In this document: one piece after another, positions 1 through 11,231 of the stretch
Layout: the number at the start of each line of letters is the position of its first letter
How positions within the stretch are numbered: the stretch's first letter is position 1
From: Atkinsonella hypoxylon
Lineage: Eukaryota; Ascomycota; Sordariomycetes; Hypocreales; Clavicipitaceae
Length of the DNA stretch: 64,000 nt
Reading direction: 5' to 3'
Assembly: GCA_000729835.1 (NCBI GenBank)
Contig: JFHB01000042.1
Location: 120,150-184,149, forward strand
Notes under the pieces: model-generated
What the model saw: the letters and a program-made list of their open reading frames with translations, nothing else
The model's database searches: none
What the model was told of the DNA's origin: nothing
Made by a program: the position numbers and the translations under genes

Positions 1-791
1 TCGCCTTGACTTTTCCTCCTTGCACACACAGCATGGCTACCAAGGCGTTAGTAATTAGATGTGTCGAATCGAGCACCGTCCCGGAGATGATGGTGGTCGC
101 AGATGGCTAACCTTTGGCTTGGTAGTATTGTCTGATGATGTGGCGGAGGAGGCGGCTCGCGCCGAGCTCGAAGCTGTAAATCGGGTGGTTAGGGTATGCC
201 TAGGCACCAGATTCGATAGCTGGGAACAGACTTACAGAAGGCGATGGTTTTAGCGTCCATGGTGCTTGCGTAACTGCGCTGTGTTGCACGCAAGGCGGGA
301 TAAAGAGGAATTGAAGCTGAGTTTTTTTTTATTTTGGCGGGACGGGGGCCAGTGACAACGGATGATGCGACGAGCTTGTGATTGGCAACGGCGTATTCCG
401 TATTTGAGCTAGGTTGCGGGGTGTGGCGTTATGTAGCGTTATGTGGCGTCATGTGGGCTGCATGTGGGGCTGTTTGTGGGCTGCTCGTCGAATTCCCATC
501 GCCTAGTTTCGCCGAGTGAAGTTGTCAAGTCTCGACTTCTCAGAAGCCGCGCGGCACTAGACATGTGGCCTCAAGAAAAAGATGACTCAGTGTTTGTTCC
601 CCTCTCATGTCGGCATTTCAATTGACGCAGTACGAGCATAAGCGCATGACGTGGCTAACGATTGCAACAGGGACGCGAATCCGGCATGATGGGACGCGCG
701 GCAATAGGCCGCCTGTTATGGTGGTGGGTGTGACAACCAGATTCAGGACAGAGGAGTGCAACGGTCGTTAGACATCTAGAGCATTCTCTCT

Positions 792-811
792 CGTACGTAC
801 GTACGTACGTA
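792..811. repeat. CGTA tetranucleotide microsatellite
   Basis: Five perfect tandem copies of CGTA, a fully self-complementary unit, lie about 320 bp upstream of the HSP20 start codon. Length variation between isolates is likely; no function is implied. Confidence 0.9.
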
Positions 812-978
812 ATTATGCTGCCTTGACTACAGGCTAAGGCTGTTGCCACAACGGCTGCGTTGGCATTGCGCCAGCCCTACTGCCTGGTGTGCCTGGTTGT
901 GGTCATGTTGGGGGGGTACACGTACCGACCGGTTTGCCTGGGGGGATGAGTAGATGCCATGCGGCGAAAAGGTCGAGA

Positions 979-984
979 TATAAA
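979..984 (+). promoter_or_regulatory. Probable TATA box of the HSP20 gene
   Basis: A consensus TATAAA (within ATATAAAG) lies about 145 bp upstream of the ATG at 1130. An in-frame ATG at 959 lies upstream of this box, which argues against 959 as the true start. No clear tandem nGAAn heat-shock element was found upstream by eye. Confidence 0.5.
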
Positions 985-1129
985 GTTGATGCAGCATCTC
1001 TTCGAGTTGCCTGTGGTCTCTTTGTTTTATTCTTTTTCAGATATCAAGAATATCCTTCTTCCCCAGACATTCCCGCCCTTCACTTACACCACCTCCAACC
1101 GTATATTGAGACACTTGGAGTTTCCGAAC

Positions 1130-2308
1130 ATGGCACCTCCTCAAGACCAACCACATCAGCCACCCAACCCTGCAGCCTTTTGGGATTTTGTCTCAGGCTT
1201 TGGCGACCAGAACAATCTTCCTGGACAAGGCGTTGACCATCACAACCCTTCCTCATTCCCTCCATTCTCGGGGGCATTCCCCTTTGGTGGCATACCCCGT
1301 CCTTCTCACCCTCCTCATCCACCTCATCACGGTCCCTATGGCGTACCTACTCCTCCTCCACCACCGGCCGGACCGGGAGTAGGTAATGATCTCTGGAATC
1401 AGGACTATGAACGGAGTGGCTGGTGCTGCCCCGGACACGAACCCGATGAAGATAGCCGTGAGGCCCGACGAGAGAAACGTCGAGAACGCCGCGAATGCCG
1501 TCGACGTGATCGCCGCCATCGTCATTGCGAGGGCGGTACAGACGAGGAGGGCAACCGAACTGGCGCCGACAAAGACCAGGAGAAGGATGCAGACAAGGAA
1601 AACGAGAAAGAGAAGGAAAAGGGGGCATCCCCAGATACTACGGATGCTGACATGCCAGATCCCGACGAAGTTGCCCCTGAAGAAGCAGAACATCCGCCTC
1701 CCCCATACGGACGAGGCTTCGGCGGTCATCGTTGCAGTGGTCGTGGCGGCTTCGGTCGAGGAGGGTGGCACCGTGGCCGCGGCATGCACTACGGCGGACG
1801 ACACTGCCCTCGTGGAAACGGCCATACCCCTACCTTCGACTTCCCAGCCATGATGCGCGGCTTCATCAACCACCCGTTCTTCCATACTCTGCGCGACCAA
1901 GCTGAGCGCTACCGGGCCGGCCCCAACCAGACAGGTGCCACCGACTCCTTCGCACCACCAGTCGACATCTTCAACACAGATGGTGCCTTCGTCGTCCATA
2001 TCGCCCTCCCCGGCGCCAAAAAGGGAGATGTGGGCGTTGACTGGAACCCCGACACCAACACGCTCCACATCTCGGGAGTCATTCACCGTCCCGGAGACGA
2101 GGATTTCATCCAGGGACTCGTGTCGGGAGAGCGACGAGTTGGCCTCTTTGAGCGAGACATCAGGCTGCCCCCTCCTGGGCTGGCTTCCGAGAAGGAAGAC
2201 ATAGACGGGTTCTCTATCACCGCCAAGATGGAGGATGGCGTGCTCATTGTTACGGTGCCCAAGACAGAGAAGGAGTGGACGGAGATTCGAAAGGTGGATG
2301 TTCAGTAG
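1130..2308 (+). CDS. HSP20 / alpha-crystallin family small heat-shock protein
   Basis: A single-exon gene for a 392-residue protein. The C-terminal ~119 residues (about 274-392) form an alpha-crystallin domain: it opens with PPVDIF, contains the beta-strand signature ALPGAKKGDV, and ends with the family signature DGVLIVTVPK, close to the A-x-x-x-n-GVL motif. Proteins of this family bind unfolding clients as ATP-independent holdases, usually in the cytosol. The N-terminal two thirds are unusual: Pro/His-rich to about residue 90, then strongly basic (Arg/Glu-rich), then acidic KE-repeats, then a Gly/Arg/His-rich RGG-like stretch (about 190-240). Fungal Hsp20/Hsp30 proteins often carry such low-complexity linkers, which suggests RNA binding or condensate behaviour (inference). 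I chose the ATG at 1130 because the frame upstream crosses a TATA box. The domain call is firm; the client range is unknown. Confidence 0.9.
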   Translation: MAPPQDQPHQPPNPAAFWDFVSGFGDQNNLPGQGVDHHNPSSFPPFSGAFPFGGIPRPSHPPHPPHHGPYGVPTPPPPPAGPGVGNDLWNQDYERSGWCCPGHEPDEDSREARREKRRERRECRRRDRRHRHCEGGTDEEGNRTGADKDQEKDADKENEKEKEKGASPDTTDADMPDPDEVAPEEAEHPPPPYGRGFGGHRCSGRGGFGRGGWHRGRGMHYGGRHCPRGNGHTPTFDFPAMMRGFINHPFFHTLRDQAERYRAGPNQTGATDSFAPPVDIFNTDGAFVVHIALPGAKKGDVGVDWNPDTNTLHISGVIHRPGDEDFIQGLVSGERRVGLFERDIRLPPPGLASEKEDIDGFSITAKMEDGVLIVTVPKTEKEWTEIRKVDVQ

Positions 2309-2866
2309 GTTGCATACTTGGATCGAGTATTAAAGCCACTTCGACTGTGTATGTATGACCTTTTGACGGTCGTCAACGAAGAGGACGACCAAAAAAAAAG
2401 CGAAAACTTGAAAATTCAAGGATTTAAAAAAATTGAACAGTTGAAAAATCCCTTGAAAAAAAAAAAAAGAAAAAAAAGAAAGGAAAAACACCCCACCAGA
2501 AAAATGTATGTAGTATAATAATAAGCTCGAATTGACCTGATTTGAAAAGTCCCTTTTAATTGTGCCGTGTATCTAAATCTCAAGTGGGAATCTGCCACCG
2601 TATGTAAGAGTACTACAATGTACATTGCACAACACATATTGAACTCAAAAAAAAAAAAATTAAAATAAAGACAAAACCTCGAGTAAATAAGGTGATGACT
2701 AGAGCGAGCGAGTTGGCATCTAAAATGCAGCAATAGCGTAAGCACAAAGCACGCGTTCGACACGGACCCAAGAAAGCAAGACTGCTCCGAGTCAAAAGGG
2801 GCCCCTTGCGATCATGGTGAGAGTCATCCCATCCCGCCTTGCCGTGCGAACCCGGCCATCTACCAT

Positions 2867-2897
2867 CATTACATTACATTACATTACATTACATTAC
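2867..2897. repeat. ACATT pentanucleotide microsatellite
   Basis: Five perfect ACATT units with a partial copy at each end. The array sits inside the weak open frame that starts at 2814 and encodes a low-complexity stretch there, which argues against that frame being a normal gene. Confidence 0.9.
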
Positions 2898-4113
2898 AAC
2901 CCATCCCATCCGCCATGCTTAGATAGGCAGTCGAGCAGAGGGTGTTCCAGTCCAACCGCGCTCCACGCCGTTCGGAACGCAGGTGCGCGTCCACCGGTAG
3001 AACACCATTCGAAACCGAAAATGATTCGCAACCTATCCAAGTCAGGCAACCATGCATCAAGAACGCAAGACAGCCTTGGTCCCATCCGCCCGCGCGAAGA
3101 CCACTTGGCCTACGCTCTGCTCATCACTCCATCCTACGTCGGCTCTGTAGTAACGCCTGCGATTGCATGGCAAAGAGGAGACATTCTCGACACTTTGAAG
3201 CCAGGAGGCCGGTTCATCTTTGGGGAACATGGGCGCGCTGAGTATTCATTCACGGCTGTGGCACAAGATGTGTATGTCTTGTCTCCTGTGTCCTTCTTGC
3301 CAGTCTTTTTTGTTCGAGATTCAGTTTGAGGAACCCTTCCCGCCCCCATCTGCTATAATATCTTTTCTCATGTGCCTTCTTTCTCCAAATCCTGTTTAGA
3401 GCTAATGTGGATAACATATCATCTTCTATCATGGTTGGTAGTGGTGACCTGACATGGTGTCAATAGCCTGCTCGAATCCTGCCTGAAGAACTCTCGTGTG
3501 TGGCCGCTGCCTCAATCGAGATATCAAGTCAGCTATACTCGCGGCTGGAGAGTAGGAAAACCCAGAAGATCTCGAGCAGGAGCATGAGAATTACAGCTTC
3601 TTGCCAAGAATGTGGGGGATACTGGTCAAAAAAGGCTGACCAGGTCGAACGTGTCAAAACATGTCGCACTCGGGACCAAGTCATGTATCGACAACGGAAA
3701 AACGGAAAAACAGAAAAGCAGCCGAGTGTGATGTTTAAATTCAATGACTATTCATTGTGTTACCAGCAACCTAACCAACTGCTGTATGTTATACGACGGC
3801 GCCTATGCTACTGGGGGTATATACTAGAAAATTAGATTGTGTAATGAATACGCGGGCTGCACATGCCGAGTATACTCGTGCTGAGAAATTAGAAAAAAAA
3901 AAAAGCAAAAAAGACAAAGAGAGAGAGAGAGGGAGAGAAAAGAAAAACAAGGCTGTCACCATGCATGCGCAGCCTTGCTCGCCTCCTGTGAATGTAAATG
4001 CTCTGCTGTCCACCACTCGGGGGCCCAAAGAACAAACAAGTGCTGATGCTGTTGAACCAAAATAAGGGGCTGCATAATGTGTGTATGCACGGCTGAAATA
4101 CTTGGGTGCAATG

Positions 4114-4135
4114 TTTTTTTTTTTTTTTTTTTTTT
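4114..4135. repeat. Poly(T) tract of 22 nt
   Basis: An uninterrupted run of 22 T in the 3' flank of the minus-strand gene at 4433-6040. It is one of several long A/T homopolymers in this window, and its exact length may be unreliable. Confidence 0.9.
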
Positions 4136-4432
4136 CTCTTGGAAACGGGTAGTAGGCAGCAAGAGGCAGCAGGATTAATGATACCTTTGCAAAGTAGTAT
4201 GTCTTTCCCGTCAGGCCACACAACTTCTCCTCGCAATGTGGACTCAAGTTGTCTATAACAATAGTGAGACAATGATGCGCCGCAATCCAGACCAAGCAGC
4301 CACAACTCGAAAAGCAAAATCCACCAATTGAACAAAGTGAGCAAAAAGACAGGCATAACTCCGCATATGTTGACATAAGTCATCAAACGCTGCTGGCTGA
4401 AAATGCGGGAAAATTTTTTTTTTTTTTAACAA

Positions 4433-6040
4433 TCATTCTGCTAAATCGCTGGCAATTTCTTCCCGCACATGCTTACACCACTTTAAGACGGCGCGCTCGA
4501 AGTCTTGCCATGCTTGGGGGCCCGTGTTGTAGACGACGCCAAGCACATCAACCTTGAGCATCACCTCAAAACGAAGCTCAGCCGCCTTGACCCAGTAACG
4601 AAGATTGTCAGCTGAACGATACGGTTTCTGCGTATCTGTATGGAATGTTGGAATGGCCCCAAACCGCCTCCTAGACTTCTTCACCACAGCATTGTGCAGA
4701 TTGACAAGCCGTAACCCGTTTTGGAGGCTCTGAAGGAAAGGTGTCGGGCATTCTGAGGACTCAGAGAGAGGCGTCCATTCAGGAAGAGGTTCTGCTCCCG
4801 GGTCCATGGATAGCAGGAACGCTCTCTCCCGCTCATACTCTCGACCAGACCAGTCGCCGCGGGGCCAAACCCAATTGTCGCGTTCAGCCTTTTCGGCCAG
4901 CTCGATTTGCTGTTCCTGGGTCAGAATGTCATAGACAGACGCCACCCAACCCACTACAACCTTGATTTCCTCATCTCTCATGCCGCCCTTAAAGTTTCTT
5001 GTAGCCATTTGCTTCAGTACTTCCATCACTGCTAGTAAATCTGCGCGGATTTGCTTCTCAGACTTGATAGAGTCCAAGCGATCTGGCATCTCATGTGCTG
5101 TGTAGTACATCTTGGCCGCTCGGATAGCTAAAGTAACCACATCGAGGATATGCATGCCTTGTAGTTCATACCATCCTGGCGTATTCTCCTCGGGCATGTT
5201 TGGTAGTTGCGGGGCGTCGGGCGACTCCTGAAACGTCCCAACTCTACGCGCCTGAACCTCTTCCAAGGCCTTTTCTGTATCGTGTAGACACGACTCTAGT
5301 TCTGCCTTCAAATCTTCTACCTTTGGCGGCTTAGGAAGTGGCTTCTCGTTATGACGATATGTGCTCACTGTTGGGGGCAGCATGCCAGGATCCGATTCAG
5401 CAAAGCTGTCCTCGAAGTAGTCTTCATCTACGCCTTCTGGTGGCGACTCCGCTATGTCGCCGTTGACCTCGAACTTGACCTCGTCACCATGCCTTGCCAG
5501 ATCTGCCATGTTGCCACCAGAACCACGTGATAAGTCCATATCTGACTCAATCCCTTCGGATGCGGTACTTGTGCCATTCAGAAGAGACAGGTCCAGTGTT
5601 GCCCGCTGGGTTGACCTCTTGCGTGCAAGCTGGCCGCCTTTGCCGTCCAATAGGCCGGTTCTTGCAAAATAGTACTGCAGGTGGGCAATGCTTCCCAAAC
5701 TCATCACGCTTTCCCTCGATCTGGCACTTGCAGCGAAGTCTGTTCCTTGCGGCCTCATATAACCCCTTCTCCGGCCTTTGCTGTCCACGCTGTGCGTCGA
5801 ATGCCTCGAGATATTGGACACATCAGACTGCCTTGATGACCGGTAAGAACCAGACGAGTGGCGAGAGCACAGTCCGCTGCCGAGCGAATCTCGAGAGCTC
5901 ATATCAATCAAAGAGCCATGCGACATGGATGAAGCAGCAGACACACAGCGGGAGAGCTCAGGACAGGCTCCGATAGCGAGGGTTGGCGATGCTTCGGGTG
6001 ATGCGGGACGGTGGATAGGATGACCGTTGATAGTCGCCAT
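4433..6040 (-). CDS. Conserved fungal protein of unknown function
   Basis: A 535-residue protein on one exon, starting at the ATG at 6040; the frame extends 12 bases further upstream but only to a GTG. The first ~230 residues are Ser/Pro/Arg-rich and look disordered. From about residue 240 to the end the sequence is well-behaved, mostly helical and Trp-rich, with blocks such as GWYELQGMHILDVVTLAIRA, NWVWPRGDWSGREYERERAF and RYWVKAAELRFEVMLKVDVL. I recognise no named domain and see no membrane segment, signal peptide or catalytic motif. Composition and the ordered C-terminal half say it is a real gene; the family is probably specific to filamentous fungi (inference). The acidic/basic Ser-rich N-terminus is a likely phosphorylation target. 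It is convergent with the HSP20 gene. Confidence 0.8.
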   Translation of the reverse strand: MATINGHPIHRPASPEASPTLAIGACPELSRCVSAASSMSHGSLIDMSSRDSLGSGLCSRHSSGSYRSSRQSDVSNISRHSTHSVDSKGRRRGYMRPQGTDFAASARSRESVMSLGSIAHLQYYFARTGLLDGKGGQLARKRSTQRATLDLSLLNGTSTASEGIESDMDLSRGSGGNMADLARHGDEVKFEVNGDIAESPPEGVDEDYFEDSFAESDPGMLPPTVSTYRHNEKPLPKPPKVEDLKAELESCLHDTEKALEEVQARRVGTFQESPDAPQLPNMPEENTPGWYELQGMHILDVVTLAIRAAKMYYTAHEMPDRLDSIKSEKQIRADLLAVMEVLKQMATRNFKGGMRDEEIKVVVGWVASVYDILTQEQQIELAEKAERDNWVWPRGDWSGREYERERAFLLSMDPGAEPLPEWTPLSESSECPTPFLQSLQNGLRLVNLHNAVVKKSRRRFGAIPTFHTDTQKPYRSADNLRYWVKAAELRFEVMLKVDVLGVVYNTGPQAWQDFERAVLKWCKHVREEIASDLAE

Positions 6041-7835
6041 GCTGGAGGACACCAGGTTCGTCGTTGCTGCCTGAGAAAGGATCGCAAGTACTGTCCGAGA
6101 AAAAAATTATGCTAGAAAGAAGCAGAATCAGAATCACGGAATGCTTGACCAGTTTCACACCGTCTTGGGACGATCGGGATTTGGTCCGCGGGCGGCCGGT
6201 GCGTTGATCTACAGCATAAATGACGGAATGCGGCTCGGTTACACGGCGTAAAGAGCTTCAGACAACGAGAACGGGTGATCGGAGCGATGCTAGGGGAGGT
6301 AAATCAAGAAGTCGCTGCGTCCTCGACCTGCCTCAAGAGCGCAATGTAAGGCTGGGCAGTCAAGATGGCGGCGGATGGCCACGGACGGCCTGAGGAAGGC
6401 CAGAGTGTATGAAGCTGATCAGGGGTTCGGTCGCCTAGGAGAGTCCTAGGACCGAACTGGCTGTTGTTTGGTTGGCGGATGGATGAACCAAAACAGGCGT
6501 AAGAGGCTTTGAAATTGCGTCCCGATACGCCGTCTGATGACTGCTTCACTGCACTGACGGCGGGGAAGATTTACCTTGCACAAGGAACCAGAAGTTGGAC
6601 AAAAGGCTGGAAGCTGCAAAAGACGCGTGCTGGCAATCTGGGGTTCGTTTTGATCGATTGTCACCGTAAGCCACTGGAGACGGAGCTAACGGCGTACGGG
6701 TTGCAACGGCCGCGACGCGACCAACTCTGGTGATGGATCGTCGTTTACTGGCCCTTCAACAACCAAACACCTGCCTCTGCGAAATGAAGGAGACCAAGCT
6801 CAGGAAGATGGTTTGGTTAGGCTTCCAGTTGGTACAACTGAAGGATTTCGGCCCGCGATGCGGATGCATATGCGCGAACTGGCACTCTTGTCATTCCCCC
6901 TTGCTAATTAATCTTGTTGATGATGTCGTGGGTTCTTAGCAAGCCGTTCCTATCTAATGCTTAGCCGCGGCCAATCAAGAGCAAGCAGTGCGATGGGAAT
7001 ATGGAAATGTGGCAGCAGCCACTTGATGCGCCCCGTATTAATACAATAAGGCAGGAGCGGTCACTTTCTTCAGCCTACCCACCTGGGCAGGTAGGGACCA
7101 GCAGCAAGTGGGTATTGCAAAATGTATCATGCTCGCGCCGTGAATAAGTAACCTCTGCTATGCTGATTATAGAAAGACGAGACGAGACAGGTTGGTTAGC
7201 TTGATCAAGCGCAGACAGCAAAAGGACATGTCCCGAGCCCGCTTTAATGTGGTGACGGGAAGTTGATTCCTTTGGTGCACATTCGAGGCATCAAATCAAA
7301 GGTCACGCAGGAAATCGAAGCTGGTTGAGAAGGGCAGGAGCGGCAGGAGCGTTTCGAAACACTCGTACATCGTTGTTTCTCAACAAGCCTCAACGGGTTG
7401 CCCGTCTGCTACTTCGTACTTCATAACTCCCCCTATTAACGTTACTTCCCAATTACGGAGTGAGTACTCCCTCGCTGCTTGGTGTCATATGTCATATATC
7501 CCATGGCAACCGGATAAAGTGGAGAAGTTGGCGGCGTGAACCGCAGTGAGTAACTAACAGTTGCTCGATGTTCCTGGTTCCTGGAAACAGCGCTCCTCGT
7601 CGCTGGAATGAATGTGACGGCAACCACTGCATTTGCACACAATTGCAGTGCATATTGCCACGATCCTGAGACTGTCAAGGGCGGTACTGACCATAATGAA
7701 GCAATCATGTACATGTCCACACGGACCGTATGGACTGTTTGGACGACGGACGACAGAAGGACAGCGGAACGGAAGGGATAAATCATAACATGAAGTGTCA
7801 CTCAGCCAACGCCGTTGCTAGGCGCTGCCAGGACA

Positions 7836-7887
7836 AAGGCCAAGGCCAATTAATATTTGGTTTATTAATATCGGCCACTGTGGCCTT
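7836..7887. repeat. Imperfect palindrome, 52 bp
   Basis: The left arm AAGGCCAAGGCCAATTAATA faces a right arm reading TATTAATA then TCGGCC then TGGCCTT, so the two arms can fold over a loop of about 7 nt with small bulges. It may be a small foldback element or a transcription terminator-like structure; no gene is attached to it. Confidence 0.6.
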
Positions 7888-8527
7888 GATCAGCAGTTCC
7901 GCTTTGGGGACATACATAGTTCTCCTGTCTGTTTTTCCCCATCGCATCGGTGATTATCAGATGAGTGCCACACCAAGTGGCATCGAGGCTCCCTAATACA
8001 TGTAAAGGGATGCACAGAGCGGCTCTCTCAGACACATGCATATATATATATGCATATACTCGGTGCAGCAGTCCGTCAAATCAATCCGGTTGCATTTGAC
8101 TGGGCATGCTATGTTTTCGGGCTGGCCCACAGCAACTTCGAAAAAAGGTGGAGGCAATTTGGGAGCAGAAAGACTAACGTTTAAGACAATGTTTTAGGCG
8201 TTTTTGAATCCATTTGATCAGCCAACAAAAAAGTCAATATTTCCAATATACTAGCACTCGTACACGCTTCCCATGCATGGCCCAACGTTCTACGAGTTCT
8301 TGCGACATGAGCTGTTGGTTCGGCGATATGAAGGCACTACTCAGAATATGGCGGCGCCCGGGGGAGGGGAGGGGGGGGCCGGTTCTAGAAGACTCTCCGG
8401 GGTTCCAACTCTTTAATTTCAGGGGTCTATCAAAAACGTTGGATGGGGAGAGAAGACGAGGTTTGTGTTGTGGTTGCTCCGTCAGCGGCCTGGCAGCCCA
8501 GCCCCCTGCTGCTGGGACAGAGAAGCA

Positions 8528-8666
8528 CAACTAGGCCCAAAACGGAAGTGGTATCTGCGCACAAGGCACCTCTTGCATTTTGCAGACTAAAATGTAGGAA
8601 TTGCAGGAGGTACCCTTACATATAAATTTATGTGCAGAGGTACTACTTCCGTTTTAGGCCTAGTTG
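8528..8666. mobile_element. Palindromic MITE-like (foldback) element
   Basis: The two ends are inverted copies: the left begins CAACTAGGCCCAAAACGGAA and the right ends TTCCGTTTTAGGCCTAGTTG. Complementarity continues inward through GGTA(T/G)CTGCGCACA-like and GCACCTCTTGCA-like segments to a short centre near 8.59 kb, so nearly the whole 139 bp is one imperfect hairpin. Differences between arms are mostly transitions. It encodes nothing and is the size of a miniature inverted-repeat element moved by a transposase elsewhere. The 10-mer TGCTGCTGGG lies just outside the right end and also 20 bp outside the left end, so a target duplication is possible but not clean. Confidence 0.6.
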
Positions 8667-10400
8667 CTGCTGGGTATTCAAAAATCCATTGCTGCGTGTT
8701 TGCGCACTCAAAGCACAGAGGAAGTTGGACTTGAGGGGGAGCGGGGAGCGAGATGATTCATTTATTTCACTTGGGCAGGGATTGATGAGCCGCGTTATTA
8801 GGTTCAAGCATTGCCCTGGACCCAGCGTTCGAGGCTCGAGATAATGAATGATGTGGTTCTGTGGTGCATGTGCCGAGCATGGAATTCCCAAACTCCAACC
8901 AGTATCAACTCGCCCTAAAGGTGATCAACGGTTTCTTCCCCCCCCTTTTTTTTGCTACCTCGTACGCGTCCAGTAAAGAGCAATCAATATTACGTTAAAT
9001 AGTACATAGGACACGGTAATGCGTCAAGATGCATCTGGATTCATAATGCGCGGCAGCGAGAGCCGACTTGGTAAGACGACTCCATCATCACGAAGCAATA
9101 AAACGATAGCGTCGCGCCAACCTGGCTCGGGAAAAGCTGGCAGCCAGACGAAGATGAAGACGAGAAGGAAGACGAGGAGCCTGGCTATGTCCCCGGAAGA
9201 TGGACGTCTTCCGATTATCTTCTCAGGCCGTACTTCGTGGATATATTAAAAGCACATCATCTCGGGGGGCTTGCATGATCCATCCCGCAAGAGTGCTGTG
9301 GGTCCAGCTTCAACCAATAATGCTACGTGTTTGCAGTACACATAACAAGCGCGTTTTGTAATAATAATGGTATCTTTCCAAGATCTTTCCAAGTACTATA
9401 CATATATAAAATTCTTTTAAATATCGATTAAAAAAAATTCTTTCTTCTTTATATTTCATTTGAGTAACTTAGAACTTTGTCGTCAATAACACTAGTTATT
9501 TTTTTATTTACTTGGTACAATTTACTAACATGCAAAGACATCGAGCATCCCTGGTATATCCTTGAAGTAAAGTAGATCTATCAGAAGAGCAGCTTACGCT
9601 ACAGATCCACAACACCCTCAATGTCCAGGTCAGGTCAGCATCTAAAACCTCAGTTGAGCTGTAACGCGGAGTATTCAGAGTATATGTCGCGTTTCAGCCT
9701 CCTTCTCCTTCGCTCGCTCACGCGTACTGCTACTGCTCTGGTGCTCTCTCGCGAGTCCGCGACATGAAAACTGATTTTGTCCAGGTTGACGTGCATACCA
9801 CTTGACGCTCCCCATCTTATCACAAGATAAGACACAGTTTCTTAGACCAGGGGCAACAAGTAGTGAGTCGCGCCGCGCCGCTAATATTTTTCGGTCCTCC
9901 ACGCTCTAGGCTCTAATCTAGAACATGTTGTGCGAAAGTACCATTGGGCAGTCATTATTTCCCCTCTTCTGTGGCCTCATTTTTATTTCATTTTTTTCTC
10001 TCCCTTCGTTTGCTCTCCCTTCTGGTTTTGTATTTTGTCAGATTGCGTCTCTCCTTTTCTTTCCCATCGTCGGTTTTCTTGGCTCTTTGATCGCGCGGAA
10101 TAGTAACATGCAACTTCAGCTCTCGGATTAAATCTCTCGACAAAATCGCTGGTCCGGTCTTCAACTGGTACGCGGGACAAGACAGAAGGACAGTGAAGCT
10201 CCTACGCGCTCGCCTGAGTGCAGCTCATCTGCTGCGAGAAAGCAAAATCATATCGAAGCGAAGTTGAAGCTGGTCACGGCCCAACCAACACCAGATCGCA
10301 AATCCTTAACCCTGCATCTGCTGTTCATGGTCTCTTTCACTCAGCTCTAACAAAGCCATCCAGATCCAGACCCAAACGCTGCAGACACAGACACAGGCAC

Positions 10401-10428
10401 AGCTCACAGCTCACAGCTCACAGCTCAG
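10401..10428. repeat. AGCTCAC heptamer array
   Basis: Three perfect AGCTCAC units followed by AGCTCAG, period 7, in the region about 0.8 kb upstream of the KAR9 start codon. It probably lies in the promoter or a long 5' leader. Confidence 0.85.
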
Positions 10429-11231
10429 AGCCTTCCTTTTGCCCTGTCTCTTACACCACAACCACAATACAGTCCGACACACGCCACGAACAAGGGCAAA
10501 ACAACAGACGGAGGACTTTTCTGCAAGCTCCAAACGAGCGCATCGTGACGTGAAGTGCTCGATTGCTCCCTGCAGCGCGCCTGCACAACCCTGGTCGTTC
10601 GTCCTGCACGTCGTCGGCACGGCTGCATGCACGTCTCTGGAGCAGAGCTCGGAGTTGCTGTTCTACGCCGGCTGCACGACAGCTGGGTCGTCCATCATTG
10701 AACCACTCACTGGGTTACGCACGACTCGGGCTGCGCCCTTGAACCACTGGCTGTACCTAAGGTTTCATCTGTCCTTGCCCCACTTTTTCGACCTGCACGA
10801 CTACCAGGCAGGTACGGAATACTCAGGTACCCAACTACCCCAGCCCAGGAACTCCCGAGCACTCGGAGACTGCTACTGTAGGCATTATTCCGAGCAATCG
10901 CCAGGAAAATAGCATCCAGTGAAATCATTCAAGATAGCTCACCAAGTGGTTGATGCTCAAGACGCTCTAGGTCCTGTGCTCTGCTCGCTCATCTCGCCGC
11001 CCCTCCTCCCTCGCGTTGATTCGGCCGTGGCGATTTGAGCCTGGCCAGCCACTCACACCCCCCAGCCCCCATCTCATTACATTAGGCCCCGGCCTGCCTC
11101 TGGTCCACTCGCAGCGTGCCGAGTAGGTACCTAACCCTGGCATCCTACTTACAGTGGGTCTGAGTGGGGCTGTATCTAGGTACCGTGCCTGAGGTGCCTC
11201 TCCGGCCTAGGCAGTCAGGCACAAGCCAACT

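Larger units (their letters stand above)
1..1129. other. Gap upstream of the HSP20 gene, no supported gene
   Basis: Only short overlapping open frames without recognisable protein character are seen here. The stretch holds a GTAC microsatellite near 0.8 kb and, at its right end, a TATA box and the leader of the small heat-shock gene. A neighbouring gene may end just left of the window, but nothing here proves it. Confidence 0.6.
2309..4432. other. Gap between convergent genes; repeats and a methyltransferase-like fragment
   Basis: This 2.1 kb lies between the 3' ends of two convergent genes. It holds A-rich tracts just after the HSP20 stop, an ACATT pentamer array, a GA-rich stretch near 3.92 kb and a T run at 4.11 kb. 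An open frame from 2814 to 3329 contains LKPGGRFIFGEHG (3195-3233), which resembles the post-I region of class I SAM methyltransferases, but the rest of the domain is missing, so no gene is called. Confidence 0.5.
6041..11231. other. 5.2 kb divergent intergenic region, no supported gene
   Basis: This gap separates the divergent starts of the conserved minus-strand gene and KAR9. Open frames here are short and show no family signature. It holds an imperfect palindrome at 7.84 kb, a palindromic MITE-like element at 8.53-8.67 kb, an AT-rich stretch about 9.34-9.56 kb, and a pyrimidine-rich tract with a heptamer array (9.95-10.45 kb). Short motifs AGGTACCTA and GGTACC cluster between 10.8 and 11.2 kb. 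The last ~900 bp are probably KAR9 promoter and leader. Confidence 0.55.

Noticed and set aside
959..1129. N-terminal extension of the HSP20 frame to an earlier ATG
   Set aside because: The ATG at 959 lies upstream of a TATA box at 979, and the extra 57 residues resemble no HSP20 start; 1130 fits better.
3789..4386. 195-codon and 165-codon minus-strand frames
   Set aside because: Driven by A/T and GA homopolymers in a 3' flank, with no domain signal.
10218..10912. Overlapping frames upstream of KAR9
   Set aside because: Composition follows tandem heptamers and CT-rich leader; no homology recognised.
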